A stretch of 64,000 bases of DNA from Marinimicrobium sp038419845 (GTDB taxonomy: Bacteria > Pseudomonadota > Gammaproteobacteria > Pseudomonadales > Cellvibrionaceae): the NCBI RefSeq assembly GCF_038419845.1, contig NZ_JBCAQT010000005.1:1-64000 (forward strand). Direction: 5' to 3'. A program made the translations under genes and the position numbers. Positions 25,864-34,584 of the stretch are shown piece by piece. Positions within the stretch are counted from its first letter, which is position 1. Each line of letters opens with the position of its first letter. The notes under the pieces were generated by a model that made no database searches, had not been told where the DNA came from, and was given only the letters and a program-made list of their open reading frames with translations.

Positions 25864-27336
25864 TCATGGCTCGCTTTTCGCCGTGTGCCTAAGGTGCAAC
25901 CGGCGGCGCAGATAACGGGCCAGAATATCCACCCCGATATTGAGCAGGGCGGTGATCAATATCAACACCATTGCCCGGTCGAAGCGGATCTCCTGAATCG
26001 CGCTGTCCACATAGAAACCCAGTGTCGCGATACCGAGAATCCCCAGAATCGCCGTCTCGCGCATGATGATTTCCCAGCGGTAGAACAGAAACGCCAGAAA
26101 CGGGCCGTACAGCCGGGGGGTGAGTTCGTAGGCGTAGCGTTCGATCCCGTTGGGTGCATCCGGGCGCAGGGTGATTTCGTTACTGCGCCGACCGATCAGG
26201 TGGCCGATGATACCGCTGTTGTGCACGGCCAGTGCGACCACGGCCGGCAACATGGACGGCCCCCAGAGTTGCAGCAGAATGAAGGCGAGCAGGTACTCGG
26301 GCGTGGAGCGCAGCACCACCAGCACAATATGCCCCAGGGGGCCGGTGAGCCGGTTGGTGAAGTGACGGGAGCCGAGTGGGTAGAGCAGCAGCGTCAGCAC
26401 CCCGGTGATCACCAGGGCGATCTGGGTCAACACCAGCGTATTCCATATGCCCGGCAGCGCCTCGGTGCTGAGCAGTTCCAGGAGCCACACCCACAACTCA
26501 CCCAGCCCTTCGCCATTGCGCAGGGGAGCGGGCACAATGTCTTCGGTAAAAAAGCGGGTGACGTTATCCCAGCGGATGGGCAGGCCGCTGCCCAACAAAA
26601 AGGGCGCGGCCAACAGGTACAGGGGCACCAGTCGGGGCCGCACCCAGAAACGGAGGGTGGTGATCATGCCATAAAACAACAGCAGCAATGCTCCCACTTC
26701 CCCGTAGTGTCCCTGGGAAAAGGATGACTCCAGATAGAACCCCAGAGTGGGCATGCCCACAAACCCGAGTACCGCACTGGAGCGCAGGCCGCATTCCAGT
26801 CGGTAATAGGTGTAGCTGGTCAGGTGAGGCCAGGCCTGGCTGATGCGGGTATAGATCAATGCGGTCACTGTGCCGACGCCGAAGGGCAGGATCTGCGCGG
26901 GCTGAGGGTCGGACTCATCCAGAATCTCGGCGTAGACTTTGCCGAACACTCCGGCGTAGGGAATGGCAATGGCGAGCACGCCGGTCAGGGGGTGCAGCCC
27001 AAAAAACTGCAGGAAAATCAGGGCCCAGAACAGCTCGTGAATGGCCCGGATAAACGCGCAGAAGGTGCGGACGATGCGCGAGCCGAACATCAGCGCCAGC
27101 AGCAGACCCGCGCCCGCCCCCAGACCCACACCCACGAAAGCGAAGGCCAGTGTTCTCACCAGCGCTTCGCCCAGATAATCCAGGTTGGCGAAGCTCGGCT
27201 GGATGAGGCCGAAGAACAGACGGTTCAACTCGCCCCAGGGATCGTGGCCACTGATGTCGAGATCGGCAAAAAACACACAGGCAGCGGCCACCAGGACAAA
27301 GCCCAGGCTGGTTCTTACCGTTGCCGATTGCCACAT
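25864..27336 (-). CDS. ABC transporter permease, two PhnE-like units fused (predicted selenium oxyanion uptake)
   Basis: A 490-residue inner-membrane protein containing two PhnE-like permease units, residues about 1-230 and 290-485. Each has its own cytoplasmic coupling loop (LECGLRSSAVLGFVGMPTLG and EIIMRETAILGILGIATLG). PhnE is usually a single unit of about 260 residues that dimerises, so this gene encodes both halves of the channel. It is last in the senA-binding protein-ATPase-permease unit. The adjacent selenoneine genes and the type of binding protein point to a selenium oxyanion, not phosphonate, as substrate; this is inference. Confidence 0.85.
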   Translation of the reverse strand: MWQSATVRTSLGFVLVAAACVFFADLDISGHDPWGELNRLFFGLIQPSFANLDYLGEALVRTLAFAFVGVGLGAGAGLLLALMFGSRIVRTFCAFIRAIHELFWALIFLQFFGLHPLTGVLAIAIPYAGVFGKVYAEILDESDPQPAQILPFGVGTVTALIYTRISQAWPHLTSYTYYRLECGLRSSAVLGFVGMPTLGFYLESSFSQGHYGEVGALLLLFYGMITTLRFWVRPRLVPLYLLAAPFLLGSGLPIRWDNVTRFFTEDIVPAPLRNGEGLGELWVWLLELLSTEALPGIWNTLVLTQIALVITGVLTLLLYPLGSRHFTNRLTGPLGHIVLVVLRSTPEYLLAFILLQLWGPSMLPAVVALAVHNSGIIGHLIGRRSNEITLRPDAPNGIERYAYELTPRLYGPFLAFLFYRWEIIMRETAILGILGIATLGFYVDSAIQEIRFDRAMVLILITALLNIGVDILARYLRRRLHLRHTAKSEP

Positions 27337-27355
27337 AAACAGCCCGCTACCCGTG

Positions 27356-28012
27356 TCAGTAAAGCGCCAGCAAGTCTTGGGTTTTCACCCGCTCGCTGGG
27401 CTGGTCGAGAGCGATCTGACCGTCGGCGATGCCCACCACCCGGTCGGCAAAGCGCAGGGCCAGTTCCACATCGTGCAGGGCCAATACGGCGGTGGGATGC
27501 GCCTCGGTGAGTGCGGCCATGACCTTGACGGCCATGGGGCCGTCGAGCGCCGAGGCGGGCTCGTCGGCCAGCAGTAGATCGCTCTGCTGATGAATGGCGC
27601 GGGCCGCCGCGACCCGCTGCCTCTGTCCACCGGATAATTCACCGGCGGCGGTCCAGCATTTCTCGGCGATGTCGAGCTGCTCGAGCAGCGGCAGGATGCT
27701 GTCGATGTCGCGTCTGAACGGGCGCATCAGACTGACCAGGTTATACCAGGTGGCGCGGCGGGCGAGCCCGCCCATGAATACATTGTGAAAGACGCTCAGT
27801 GAGGGCACCAGTCCCAGCTCCTGGGGCATCAGCGCCGCGCCAGTGTGGCGCCAGCGCTGGTGCATCAGGTTCAGGAGCGTGGATTTCCCGGCCCCGCTTT
27901 TGCCCACCAGGGCGATCTTCTGACCAGGCTCGATCGCCAGGTCCAGAGGGCCTAATACACGCTGCTCGCCGTAATCGGCGACCAGGTTGGTGAGCGTCAG
28001 TGTCTGCATCAA
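27356..28012 (-). CDS. ABC transporter ATPase, PhnC-like (predicted selenium oxyanion uptake)
   Basis: A 218-residue ATPase with Walker A GKSGAGKST, the signature LSGGQRQRVAAARA, Walker B LLLADEPASALD and a switch His (LALHDVE). It is slightly shorter than typical PhnC. The start overlaps the stop of the binding protein gene by four bases (ATGA), and the permease starts 20 bases later, so the three are made together. Confidence 0.9.
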   Translation of the reverse strand: MMQTLTLTNLVADYGEQRVLGPLDLAIEPGQKIALVGKSGAGKSTLLNLMHQRWRHTGAALMPQELGLVPSLSVFHNVFMGGLARRATWYNLVSLMRPFRRDIDSILPLLEQLDIAEKCWTAAGELSGGQRQRVAAARAIHQQSDLLLADEPASALDGPMAVKVMAALTEAHPTAVLALHDVELALRFADRVVGIADGQIALDQPSERVKTQDLLALY

Positions 28013-28863
28013 TCGATCAGGCCGATTTCTTGGGCAACATCGCGGATCACGGCGTAGTCGTCATTGCTGGCCGGTATGAATTTCGAGCGGGGAAAGCTCT
28101 CCAGCATCGCGGAATCATCCATATTGAGCAGCGCCTGGCGTACTTTGTCAGTAAATCCTTCGCCGAAGCGCTCGTCGACATCGCCGCGAATGCTCCACTG
28201 ATAGTTGGGGTAGCGCGGCGTTTTATAGACCACATAGGCATCGTCGGGATCGATGTTGCCCGTCTCCAGTTCAGTCTCCCAGACGGTATAGTTCAGGGCG
28301 CCGAGCTGGTAGGCACCCGAAGCGACCAGTGACGCGGTGCGGCTGTGGTTGCCGCTGTAACCCACCCGGGAAAACACCTCGTCCGGCGCTTCACCGAACT
28401 GTTCGCGCAGGTAGTATTCGGGCACCAGGCGGCCGGAGGTGGAACCTTTGGAGCCGAAGGTGAAGGTCATATCGCGCATGGCGTCGGTGAGCCCGGAGTC
28501 GGGTTCCAGGCCGGTGCTTTTGTGGGCAATGATGTAAGTGAAGAACTCCTCGTCTTCCGCCCCCTGCGCGAGGGCCTGTGAACCCTCTACCCGCTCGCGC
28601 GCCTGAACGCCGGACAGGGCACCAAACCAGGCCAGCTGTACCTGGTCATTGCGAAAGGCGCTCACCGCCGCCGCGTAAGACTTGACCGGCACAAAGCGTA
28701 CGTCCACTTCGAGCTCTTCGGCCAGATAATCGGCCACCGCCTGAAAGCGTTTCTGCAGCCGGGTTTCATCTTCATCGGGAATGGCAGTGAAGACAAAGGT
28801 CTCGGCGCTGGCGACCGAGGCGATCAGCCAGAAAGTTAACAATAGTGAAAGGCGTCCCAACAT
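28009..28863 (-). CDS. PhnD-like substrate-binding protein of the putative selenate ABC transporter type
   Basis: A 284-residue periplasmic protein with a signal peptide cleaved near residue 20 (ASVASA-ET). Visible blocks are TAIPDEDETRLQKRF, VPVKSYAAAVSAFRNDQVQL, AWFGALSGVQAR, TFGSKGSTSGRLVPEYY and YQWSIRGDVDE. These match the branch of the PhnD family annotated as putative selenate-binding proteins, as far as I recall its pattern. It begins 44 bases after senA on the same strand. Phosphonate or phosphite binding is the alternative; gene context argues against it. Confidence 0.82.
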   Translation of the reverse strand: MLGRLSLLLTFWLIASVASAETFVFTAIPDEDETRLQKRFQAVADYLAEELEVDVRFVPVKSYAAAVSAFRNDQVQLAWFGALSGVQARERVEGSQALAQGAEDEEFFTYIIAHKSTGLEPDSGLTDAMRDMTFTFGSKGSTSGRLVPEYYLREQFGEAPDEVFSRVGYSGNHSRTASLVASGAYQLGALNYTVWETELETGNIDPDDAYVVYKTPRYPNYQWSIRGDVDERFGEGFTDKVRQALLNMDDSAMLESFPRSKFIPASNDDYAVIRDVAQEIGLID

Positions 28864-28906
28864 TTGGTGTACTCCTGATGAGGTAGAGAATCTTATGGTA
28901 CCGGAA

Positions 28907-30250
28907 TTATCGGGCGCAGGTGCGAAAGCCGGCGATAATGTCCCGGCGCTCCGGGGTGAAAAAATTGCGGTAGCCGTTGTGAATCAGACGGGTTCGAGTG
29001 GCCCAGGCGCCGCCCCGCAGGACGTGCCGGCCCTCGGCGAACCAGGGCTCGGAGTAATCCCGGTACAGATCCGCCGCAAAGCCCGGAAAGGGACCGAATA
29101 CGCTCGAGGTCCACTCCCAGACGTTGCCGAGCATCTGCCGGCAACCAAAGGCGCTGTCACCATCGGGCAGGGCGGCGACATCCACCCGACTCAATTGCCA
29201 ACCATCCAGGTTGGCGTGGCGGTGGTCCGGTGAGGTATCCCCCCAGGGGTAGCGGCGCTTGCCCGGCGCCAGGGCCTGGCCGTCGCTTGTCGGCGCCCGG
29301 CTGGCGGCCAGCTCCCACTCGGCCTCGGTGGGCAGGCGTCGTCCGGCCCACTGGCACCAGGCCTCGGCTTCGTAGAGATTGACATGGACCACCGGCTGGT
29401 AAGGCGCCAACGGCTGCCAGCGATCGAAAATACGCTCCTCCCACTGGCCGGAGGCGCCGCGGCGCCAGTAGACAGGGTGTTCGGCCTGTGCCTGTTGGCA
29501 CCAGCGCCAGCCTGCCTCACTCCAGAGTTCGCGCCGGTCGTAGCCGTTGTCGTTGACGAACTCGGCAAATTCAGTATTGGTCACCGGCGCCCGGGCCATG
29601 GCAAAGGGCGGCACTTCCACTTCCATTGGTGGCTTTTCATTATCAAACCGGAAGGGAACAGACTCGTCTGAACCCAGTGTGTGGCGGCCGCCCGGAATGT
29701 TCACATCGCCCTCCAGCGTACCCATGTCCGATACCGGCGGGCGGGTGCTGTGGGTCAGGGGCAATCCCAGTGCCGGTGGCGGATCGCCGAGCGTCTGGCG
29801 GGTATAGGTGAAGGCCTCGCCGTGCATGTCTTCGTGGAAGCCGGTGAGCTGGTACACGTAGCTTTGGGCCTCACTGGCCAGGCCGCTGTCGGGCAGGCGG
29901 CTCAGCATGGCGTGCTGCACCCGCTCCAGGTAGTCGTACACGTCGGCCCGCTCGGGCAGCGGCAGTTCCCAGCGGTCGTCGTGAGCGATGGTGCTGGAAT
30001 CGTACAGCTGCGCGGCACCGGGAATCTGGTAGTCGGGCAGGTCATAGAGCTGACGCAGCGCAAAGTAGTCATGAAAAAAGCCCACATGCCCCAGCTCCCA
30101 GAGCGGTGGATTGACGATGGTGAGCGACGGCCCGAGCGGGCGCTCTTCCAGTAAATCCTCGAGCAACGCGAGGCTTCTCTGGCGCGCATCGCGCAGCTGT
30201 TCGGCCAGCCTGTCGGCCTCGATTCGGTGTGTCGACGGTGGCGTGATCAT
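28907..30250 (-). CDS. senA: Selenoneine synthase SenA (EgtB-like)
   Basis: A 447-residue non-heme iron enzyme with an N-terminal DinB-like domain and a C-terminal formylglycine-generating-enzyme (sulfatase-modifying) domain. Iron ligands are H55 (WELGHVGFF), H139 and H143 (GFHEDMHGE). The C-terminal domain shows RRLPTEAEWE, GNVWEWTSS and the final GFRTCAR. EgtB of ergothioneine synthesis has the same layout, but the immediate neighbour senB identifies this as SenA, which joins a selenosugar to hercynine to form the C-Se bond of selenoneine. It heads a unit with the ABC transporter; senB starts 42 bases away on the other strand. Confidence 0.88.
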   Translation of the reverse strand: MITPPSTHRIEADRLAEQLRDARQRSLALLEDLLEERPLGPSLTIVNPPLWELGHVGFFHDYFALRQLYDLPDYQIPGAAQLYDSSTIAHDDRWELPLPERADVYDYLERVQHAMLSRLPDSGLASEAQSYVYQLTGFHEDMHGEAFTYTRQTLGDPPPALGLPLTHSTRPPVSDMGTLEGDVNIPGGRHTLGSDESVPFRFDNEKPPMEVEVPPFAMARAPVTNTEFAEFVNDNGYDRRELWSEAGWRWCQQAQAEHPVYWRRGASGQWEERIFDRWQPLAPYQPVVHVNLYEAEAWCQWAGRRLPTEAEWELAASRAPTSDGQALAPGKRRYPWGDTSPDHRHANLDGWQLSRVDVAALPDGDSAFGCRQMLGNVWEWTSSVFGPFPGFAADLYRDYSEPWFAEGRHVLRGGAWATRTRLIHNGYRNFFTPERRDIIAGFRTCAR

Positions 30251-30292
30251 GCTAACCTCATCGTTGTGAAAGCTTCATTAGGGGTAGACCTG

Positions 30293-31282
30293 GTGGCCAA
30301 CTCTCCACTCATTACTCTGATAACACCCGCCGTGCCCGGCTCCCGCGCAGGCAATCGGGCGACGGCGACCCGCTGGGCTGGATTGCTTCGCGCCAGTGGC
30401 TATCGAGTCTCCATCCGCCTGTCGGACGAGTCGCCCTCCGGGCCGAGGCCCGATCTTCTGGTGGCGCTGCATGCCTGGCGCAGTCACGGTGCCATCAACG
30501 CCTGGAAACAGCGCTACCCCCGGTGTCCGTTGATTCTTGTACTGACCGGGACCGATGTCTACCGCTTTCAGTATAGCGACCCGGCAATGGTATACGAAAG
30601 TATGGACGCCGCCGATGCCTTGGTCGGTCTGCACGACTGTCTGCCCGAGAATCTGCCCGAACGCTATCTTGATCGCCTCCATGTGGTGCATCAGTCGGCC
30701 GAGCCGCTGCCGGACAAAGCCCCGGGCCCCTCCGCCCGGACCTTTGATGTCCTGGTGGCCGGCCATCTGCGCGAGGAAAAGGACTCCCTCAGGGCCGCCT
30801 ATGCCGTGCGTGACCTGCCCCGGGATTCCAGGCTGCGTGTGATTCAGCTCGGCGGCGCCCATACCGAAGACTGGGCCGAGGCGGCCCGGGAGGAGATGAC
30901 CCACAACAGGCGTTACCGCTGGCTGGGCGATCAGCCCCGCTGGCGTGTGCGTCAGTGGATGGCCCGGGCCCGGGTCATGGTGATCAGCTCCCGAATGGAA
31001 GGCGGGGCCAATGTGGTGAGTGAGGCCTGCGTGGCCGGTCTGCCGGTGATCGCCTCGGATATTGCCGGTAACCGGGGACTGCTGGGAGAAGACTACGTCG
31101 GCTATTACCCGGTCACCCACACCACGGCGCTGAGGGAATGTCTGCTGCGTGCCGAGCGGGATTCAGTCTGGTTGGAGCGACTCAGAGAACAGGTCAGTCG
31201 GCGTGCGCCGATGTTCCGGCCGGAAGCGGAGCGGCAGGCTCTGGCTCAGGTTGTCGGTCAGGTATTGGATCAATCGAGGTAG
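30293..31282 (+). CDS. senB: Selenosugar synthase SenB (glycosyltransferase)
   Basis: A 329-residue GT-B glycosyltransferase of the selenoneine type. Family blocks seen are TPAVPGSRAGNRATATRWA near the N-terminus, DLLVALHAWRS, LTGTDVYRF, VHQSAEPLP and the C-terminal EGGANVVSEACVAGLPVIAS nucleotide-sugar site. SenB couples selenophosphate with a UDP-sugar to give a selenosugar that SenA uses. The GTG at 30293 has AGGGG eight bases upstream and begins just before the conserved region, so it is preferred over upstream in-frame codons that overlap the senA promoter. It diverges from senA; a hairpin follows its end. Confidence 0.9.
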   Translation: MANSPLITLITPAVPGSRAGNRATATRWAGLLRASGYRVSIRLSDESPSGPRPDLLVALHAWRSHGAINAWKQRYPRCPLILVLTGTDVYRFQYSDPAMVYESMDAADALVGLHDCLPENLPERYLDRLHVVHQSAEPLPDKAPGPSARTFDVLVAGHLREEKDSLRAAYAVRDLPRDSRLRVIQLGGAHTEDWAEAAREEMTHNRRYRWLGDQPRWRVRQWMARARVMVISSRMEGGANVVSEACVAGLPVIASDIAGNRGLLGEDYVGYYPVTHTTALRECLLRAERDSVWLERLREQVSRRAPMFRPEAERQALAQVVGQVLDQSR

Positions 31283-31339
31283 GATGTTGCATTCTGGTGG
31301 GGATGAGCGTCCCTGCTCATGTTTTCGCTGTTTGTGATC

Positions 31340-31374
31340 AGCCCCGAGGCTGAGGGGTTGCCAGCCTCGGGGCT
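31340..31374. terminator. Hairpin terminator between senB and the cellulase gene
   Basis: AGCCCCGAGGCTG at 31340-31352 is the exact complement of 31362-31374, a 13-base stem with a nine-base loop. It lies between two convergent genes. Neither side has a long T-run, so termination may be inefficient or factor-assisted. Confidence 0.6.
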
Positions 31375-31397
31375 TCTCACCGGGTCAATGAGTCAAC

Positions 31398-33539
31398 TCA
31401 GTTGTCCCACAGTTCAAACAGAAGGTTCCACTTCTCCTCTTCGAAGCCTTCCCAGGTGCCCCAGGCATCGGTATTGCTGACCGGGTCATAGGCGTGCTTA
31501 TACAGACCACCGGTGTCCTCGGACTCGGGGTTGGTGGACCAGTAGCAGCCTTCGATGTTTTTCTCGACCATGTAGTCGACCAGAGCGTTCTGCCACTCCA
31601 TATCGATACCGGCGTCGATGTGATCCCAAAGGGTACGATGACGTGGGGGCGCATCGGCGGGCCAGTTAACGTGGCCACCGAACTCACCGATGATCATGGC
31701 GTAGCCCTGGTCGGCCAGATAGCCGAAGTGCTCATCCCAGCCGGCGCGAATGCGCTCGGGGTCGATCACGATATTACAGTCGGCTTCGCCGGCGGCATCG
31801 CCTTCCAGGCCCTCACACTCGGGCTGTGCCGGGTCCATGAACTGCTTCTGAACGAACACAGAGGGACCATAGGTGTGCGGTGACAGGATCAGACGCTCTT
31901 TGGGAATATCCAGCGGCGCGTCGGCAAACGGATAGAGGTTCTCGCCCCAGTTGGGGTTGGTCTCTTCCGAACCGTGAGGCACTTCTTCACCGGCGGAAGT
32001 GCCGCCAGCAATACCTTCCACCATGATCAGGACATCCGAGTTGACTTCGTCGATTGCCTGATAGGCTGTCTCGGAGAGTTCCTTCCACTCGGCCCAGGTG
32101 TAATCCCAGGGTTCGTTGAAGATGTCGATGGCCATGATGTTGTCAACGCCCAGCTGCTCGGACAGACCGGCGATTTCACGCAGGTCGTCCAGCCACAGCT
32201 CTTCGTTGTACAGGTCAACCTGAACATCGGGATCGTCTACCGCACCACAGGAATAACCTTCGCGCTTGAAGTCATAGTTCTCGCGCTCGGCATCCGCGTA
32301 GGGAGGAGTGGCATCCAGACGACCGGCACGCCAGCCCACGTAGTTGGAGCAGGAGTGGATGTCGATGATCACGTTGATGCCGTTCTCATCAGCCTGGACG
32401 ATGAAGTCTTCCATGGCCTGACGGGCATTGTCCTGCTGAACCGATTCGTGGTTCTTCAGCACACCGCCTTCACGGACATCGCCAGTACCCTGGGGGTCGT
32501 TCGGGTCCAGCGTCTGTGGCGCAATGGGCAGACGGATGGTGTTGATACCCTGAGCGGTAATTTCATCCATGGTCTGCTGAATGGTGCGACCGGAATCGAC
32601 CCACCACATATTGCCGACATACAACTCCATGGGCGCGCCATCGGGGTTGTTCTCGGCGTCCACGGGTTCATGCTGACCTTCCAGACCGAACCAGGCGGAA
32701 CACTGGACCGGATACTCTTCCCCGTTCTGGGTGATGTTGCCGCTGTCGTCAACGCGGAAGGTGCCGTCGGTGCTCGGCGCGCTGGACGAGCTGGAAGACG
32801 GTACGCTGCTGGAAGATTCGCTGCTGCTTGAACTCACCGCCACTGAAGAAGAACTGCTGGCGGGAACCGAAGAGCTTGAAGAAGACTCCGGGGCGGAGCT
32901 GCTGGAACTGGCGGGCGCACTGGATGTGCTGCCACCGATAATGCCGTAGGGGTCGGGCTGATCGCTACAGGTGGTGGCACCAATACAGCTCTGACCATCT
33001 TCCCAGCCCCAGCCGCTGTTCTGACTGTCGCACAGCTCGTAGGTGGTGCCGTACCAGTCACACATCTGACCATCGGTGGCCGGTTCGCTGCTGGTGGCTG
33101 CGCTTGAGGAAGAGCTGGCGGGAGCGGAACTGCTGGTGTCACCGCCGTCACCCTCACAGGCGGCGCCGTTCAGCTGAGGTGTTTCAACGCTGCCGCCATT
33201 GGCGTCGATCTGCATGCCGATTTCCACAGATTCGCCGGGTTGAATGGTGCCGTTCCAGCCCAGGTCGGTGGCGGTGTAGGGATTGTCGCCACTGACGTCG
33301 GCATTCCAGCTGTTGGTGACAACATTGTTGTCGTACGCCCAGCTGACATCCCAGCCATTGATGGCCGTGGAACCATTGTTGTTGATCCGGATCGCTGCAG
33401 TCGCTCCGCTGCCCCATTCGTTGGTAATGACATATTCGCAATTATCCGCCTGGGCGGCAGCGCCCTGACTGACCGCTGCCAGGCCCAAGCTCAGCATTGC
33501 GACTGCCAAGCCATTGCCTTTGTACTTTGTGGTTATCAT
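31398..33539 (-). CDS. Secreted GH5 cellulase with CBM2 and CBM10
   Basis: A 713-residue extracellular endoglucanase. In order: a signal peptide (about 1-31), a CBM2 (about 32-130, Trp-rich and opened by a Cys), a serine-rich linker, a CBM10 (about 162-205, CDWYGTTYELC...GWGWEDGQSC), a second long polyserine linker (about 207-260) and a GH5 domain. The GH5 acid/base Glu is in DIFNEPWD and the nucleophile in MIIGEFGG. Polyserine linkers with CBM2/CBM10 are characteristic of Cellvibrio and Saccharophagus cellulases. An AGGAG lies eleven bases before the ATG. A 520-base AT-rich region precedes it. Confidence 0.95.
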   Translation of the reverse strand: MITTKYKGNGLAVAMLSLGLAAVSQGAAAQADNCEYVITNEWGSGATAAIRINNNGSTAINGWDVSWAYDNNVVTNSWNADVSGDNPYTATDLGWNGTIQPGESVEIGMQIDANGGSVETPQLNGAACEGDGGDTSSSAPASSSSSAATSSEPATDGQMCDWYGTTYELCDSQNSGWGWEDGQSCIGATTCSDQPDPYGIIGGSTSSAPASSSSSAPESSSSSSVPASSSSSVAVSSSSSESSSSVPSSSSSSAPSTDGTFRVDDSGNITQNGEEYPVQCSAWFGLEGQHEPVDAENNPDGAPMELYVGNMWWVDSGRTIQQTMDEITAQGINTIRLPIAPQTLDPNDPQGTGDVREGGVLKNHESVQQDNARQAMEDFIVQADENGINVIIDIHSCSNYVGWRAGRLDATPPYADAERENYDFKREGYSCGAVDDPDVQVDLYNEELWLDDLREIAGLSEQLGVDNIMAIDIFNEPWDYTWAEWKELSETAYQAIDEVNSDVLIMVEGIAGGTSAGEEVPHGSEETNPNWGENLYPFADAPLDIPKERLILSPHTYGPSVFVQKQFMDPAQPECEGLEGDAAGEADCNIVIDPERIRAGWDEHFGYLADQGYAMIIGEFGGHVNWPADAPPRHRTLWDHIDAGIDMEWQNALVDYMVEKNIEGCYWSTNPESEDTGGLYKHAYDPVSNTDAWGTWEGFEEEKWNLLFELWDN

Positions 33540-34060
33540 TTGTCTTTATCTCCTGGTTGGTCATTTCACTCAAGAAGGCGCTCACCATTGTTTATTCACA
33601 ATGTTGGGTGGTGAGCGCTCTGTTCGCCCTTCGGTTGTGCGAGCCAAAAGCTGTCGCAGAGTCGGCGACGGCCAAGCCAGGCGATGCGTCAATGACCGAT
33701 TGACGACCTGACTTTCATGACCCTACTTCACCCGAAAAATGGCTCGATTCGTTCGAGACCTTTCTGGTTCACAGCCGATAAGGGCGATCGACATGGTAAC
33801 TGAAATCGGTTACTTGCAAAGGGCGATATTCCCATACTATGACGTACTTCTTTTTTTAATTATCAATCGAGATTAGTTGGGTGTTTATTTATTAAGAAAG
33901 ATAAAAAGAGGGTGAAAAAAAGGACTAAAAGAAAATTAAAACGACAGTGCTCGTCGAATGGTCGGCGCCGTGATGCCGTGTAATTTTAAAGTTTGTCGTC
34001 GAAATAATGTTTGCGAGATGAATGACGTGAAGTGTTGTCGTTTTTTATTGTTTTATTTCG
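33540..34060. other. AT-rich intergenic region upstream of the cellulase gene
   Basis: This 520-base stretch holds no gene that I can support. From about 33840 to 33950 and again near 34030-34060 it is very A/T-rich, in sharp contrast to its surroundings. It should contain the promoter of the cellulase gene, which reads leftward. The composition might reflect a transferred or decaying segment, since gene fragments adjoin it on the right. No repeats, tRNA or clear operator were found. Confidence 0.5.
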
Positions 34061-34306
34061 CTAATAATGCGTTATCAGAAGCGCCACGATCATCAGGCAC
34101 AGGATCAGCGAGAGGTTTTTCCAGAACAGTATCGGGTCGCGCTCAATCGATGAACTCGGTGACCGTATAGAGGTAGTGACGCTTGCGATCCTGCAGACAG
34201 GGTTTGACCACGTGGGGGCTGTCAACGCGCCGGGCGATCCACTCTTCCATCAAAAACCGTTCAATCTGAACCGGGTCCTGCTGCAGATCGTCCCCATGCT
34301 CCCGGG
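34061..34306 (-). pseudogene. Remnant of a nitrate-assimilation serine/threonine kinase-phosphatase
   Basis: Two short fragments in different frames. The first (34306 to a stop at 34143) reads QDPVQIERFLMEEWIARR and then HYLYTVTEFID, as in the N-lobe of a protein kinase. The second (about 34147 to 34061) reads ERDPILFWKNLSLILCL followed by a hydrophobic tail, like the membrane-anchored C-terminus of the same protein family. The catalytic core between them is missing. The family is a fused phosphatase-kinase found next to formate/nitrite channels in assimilatory nitrate clusters; this identification is from memory of the family. Confidence 0.6.
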
Positions 34307-34584
34307 CGTTTGTCGGCCCAGGCCAATGGGGTCAGAACAAACACGCCGGTCAGAAGGTCAAAGCCCATCAGGTACAGGATACAGAAGCCCACGGGGAACA
34401 GGATGGCGCCGATGATCGGGTAGCCCGTCTGCACGGAGACGGTCACTGCGAATACGGCGGCAATGGCCAGAATGGCGCCCGCCATGCACGCCCTGATCAG
34501 GGCATCCCGGGTGGCCATATAGATTTTTGATTCACCGGCGTCCACCATCTTGGTGGCAAATTCTGAAGGCAGTAAGTAAGACAT
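34261..34584 (-). pseudogene. Truncated formate/nitrite transporter (FNT/NirC family)
   Basis: The reading frame begins MSYLLPSEFATKMVDAG and has three FNT-like segments (RACMAGAILAIAAVFAVTV, YPIIGAILFPVGFCILYL, FDLLTGVFVLTPLA) up to DKRPG near base 34307. It then loses similarity and stops at 34261, after 107 codons. Intact FNT channels have about 270 residues and six helices, so only the N-terminal third remains. The break joins directly to the kinase remnant in another frame, which points to a deletion that fused two neighbouring genes. A GAGAG lies before the ATG. Confidence 0.75.

Noticed and set aside
28907..30250. Ergothioneine sulfoxide synthase EgtB for this gene
   Set aside because: The domain layout is the same, but the adjacent divergent SenB and the selenium-type transporter favour SenA; EgtB partners such as egtC or egtE are missing.
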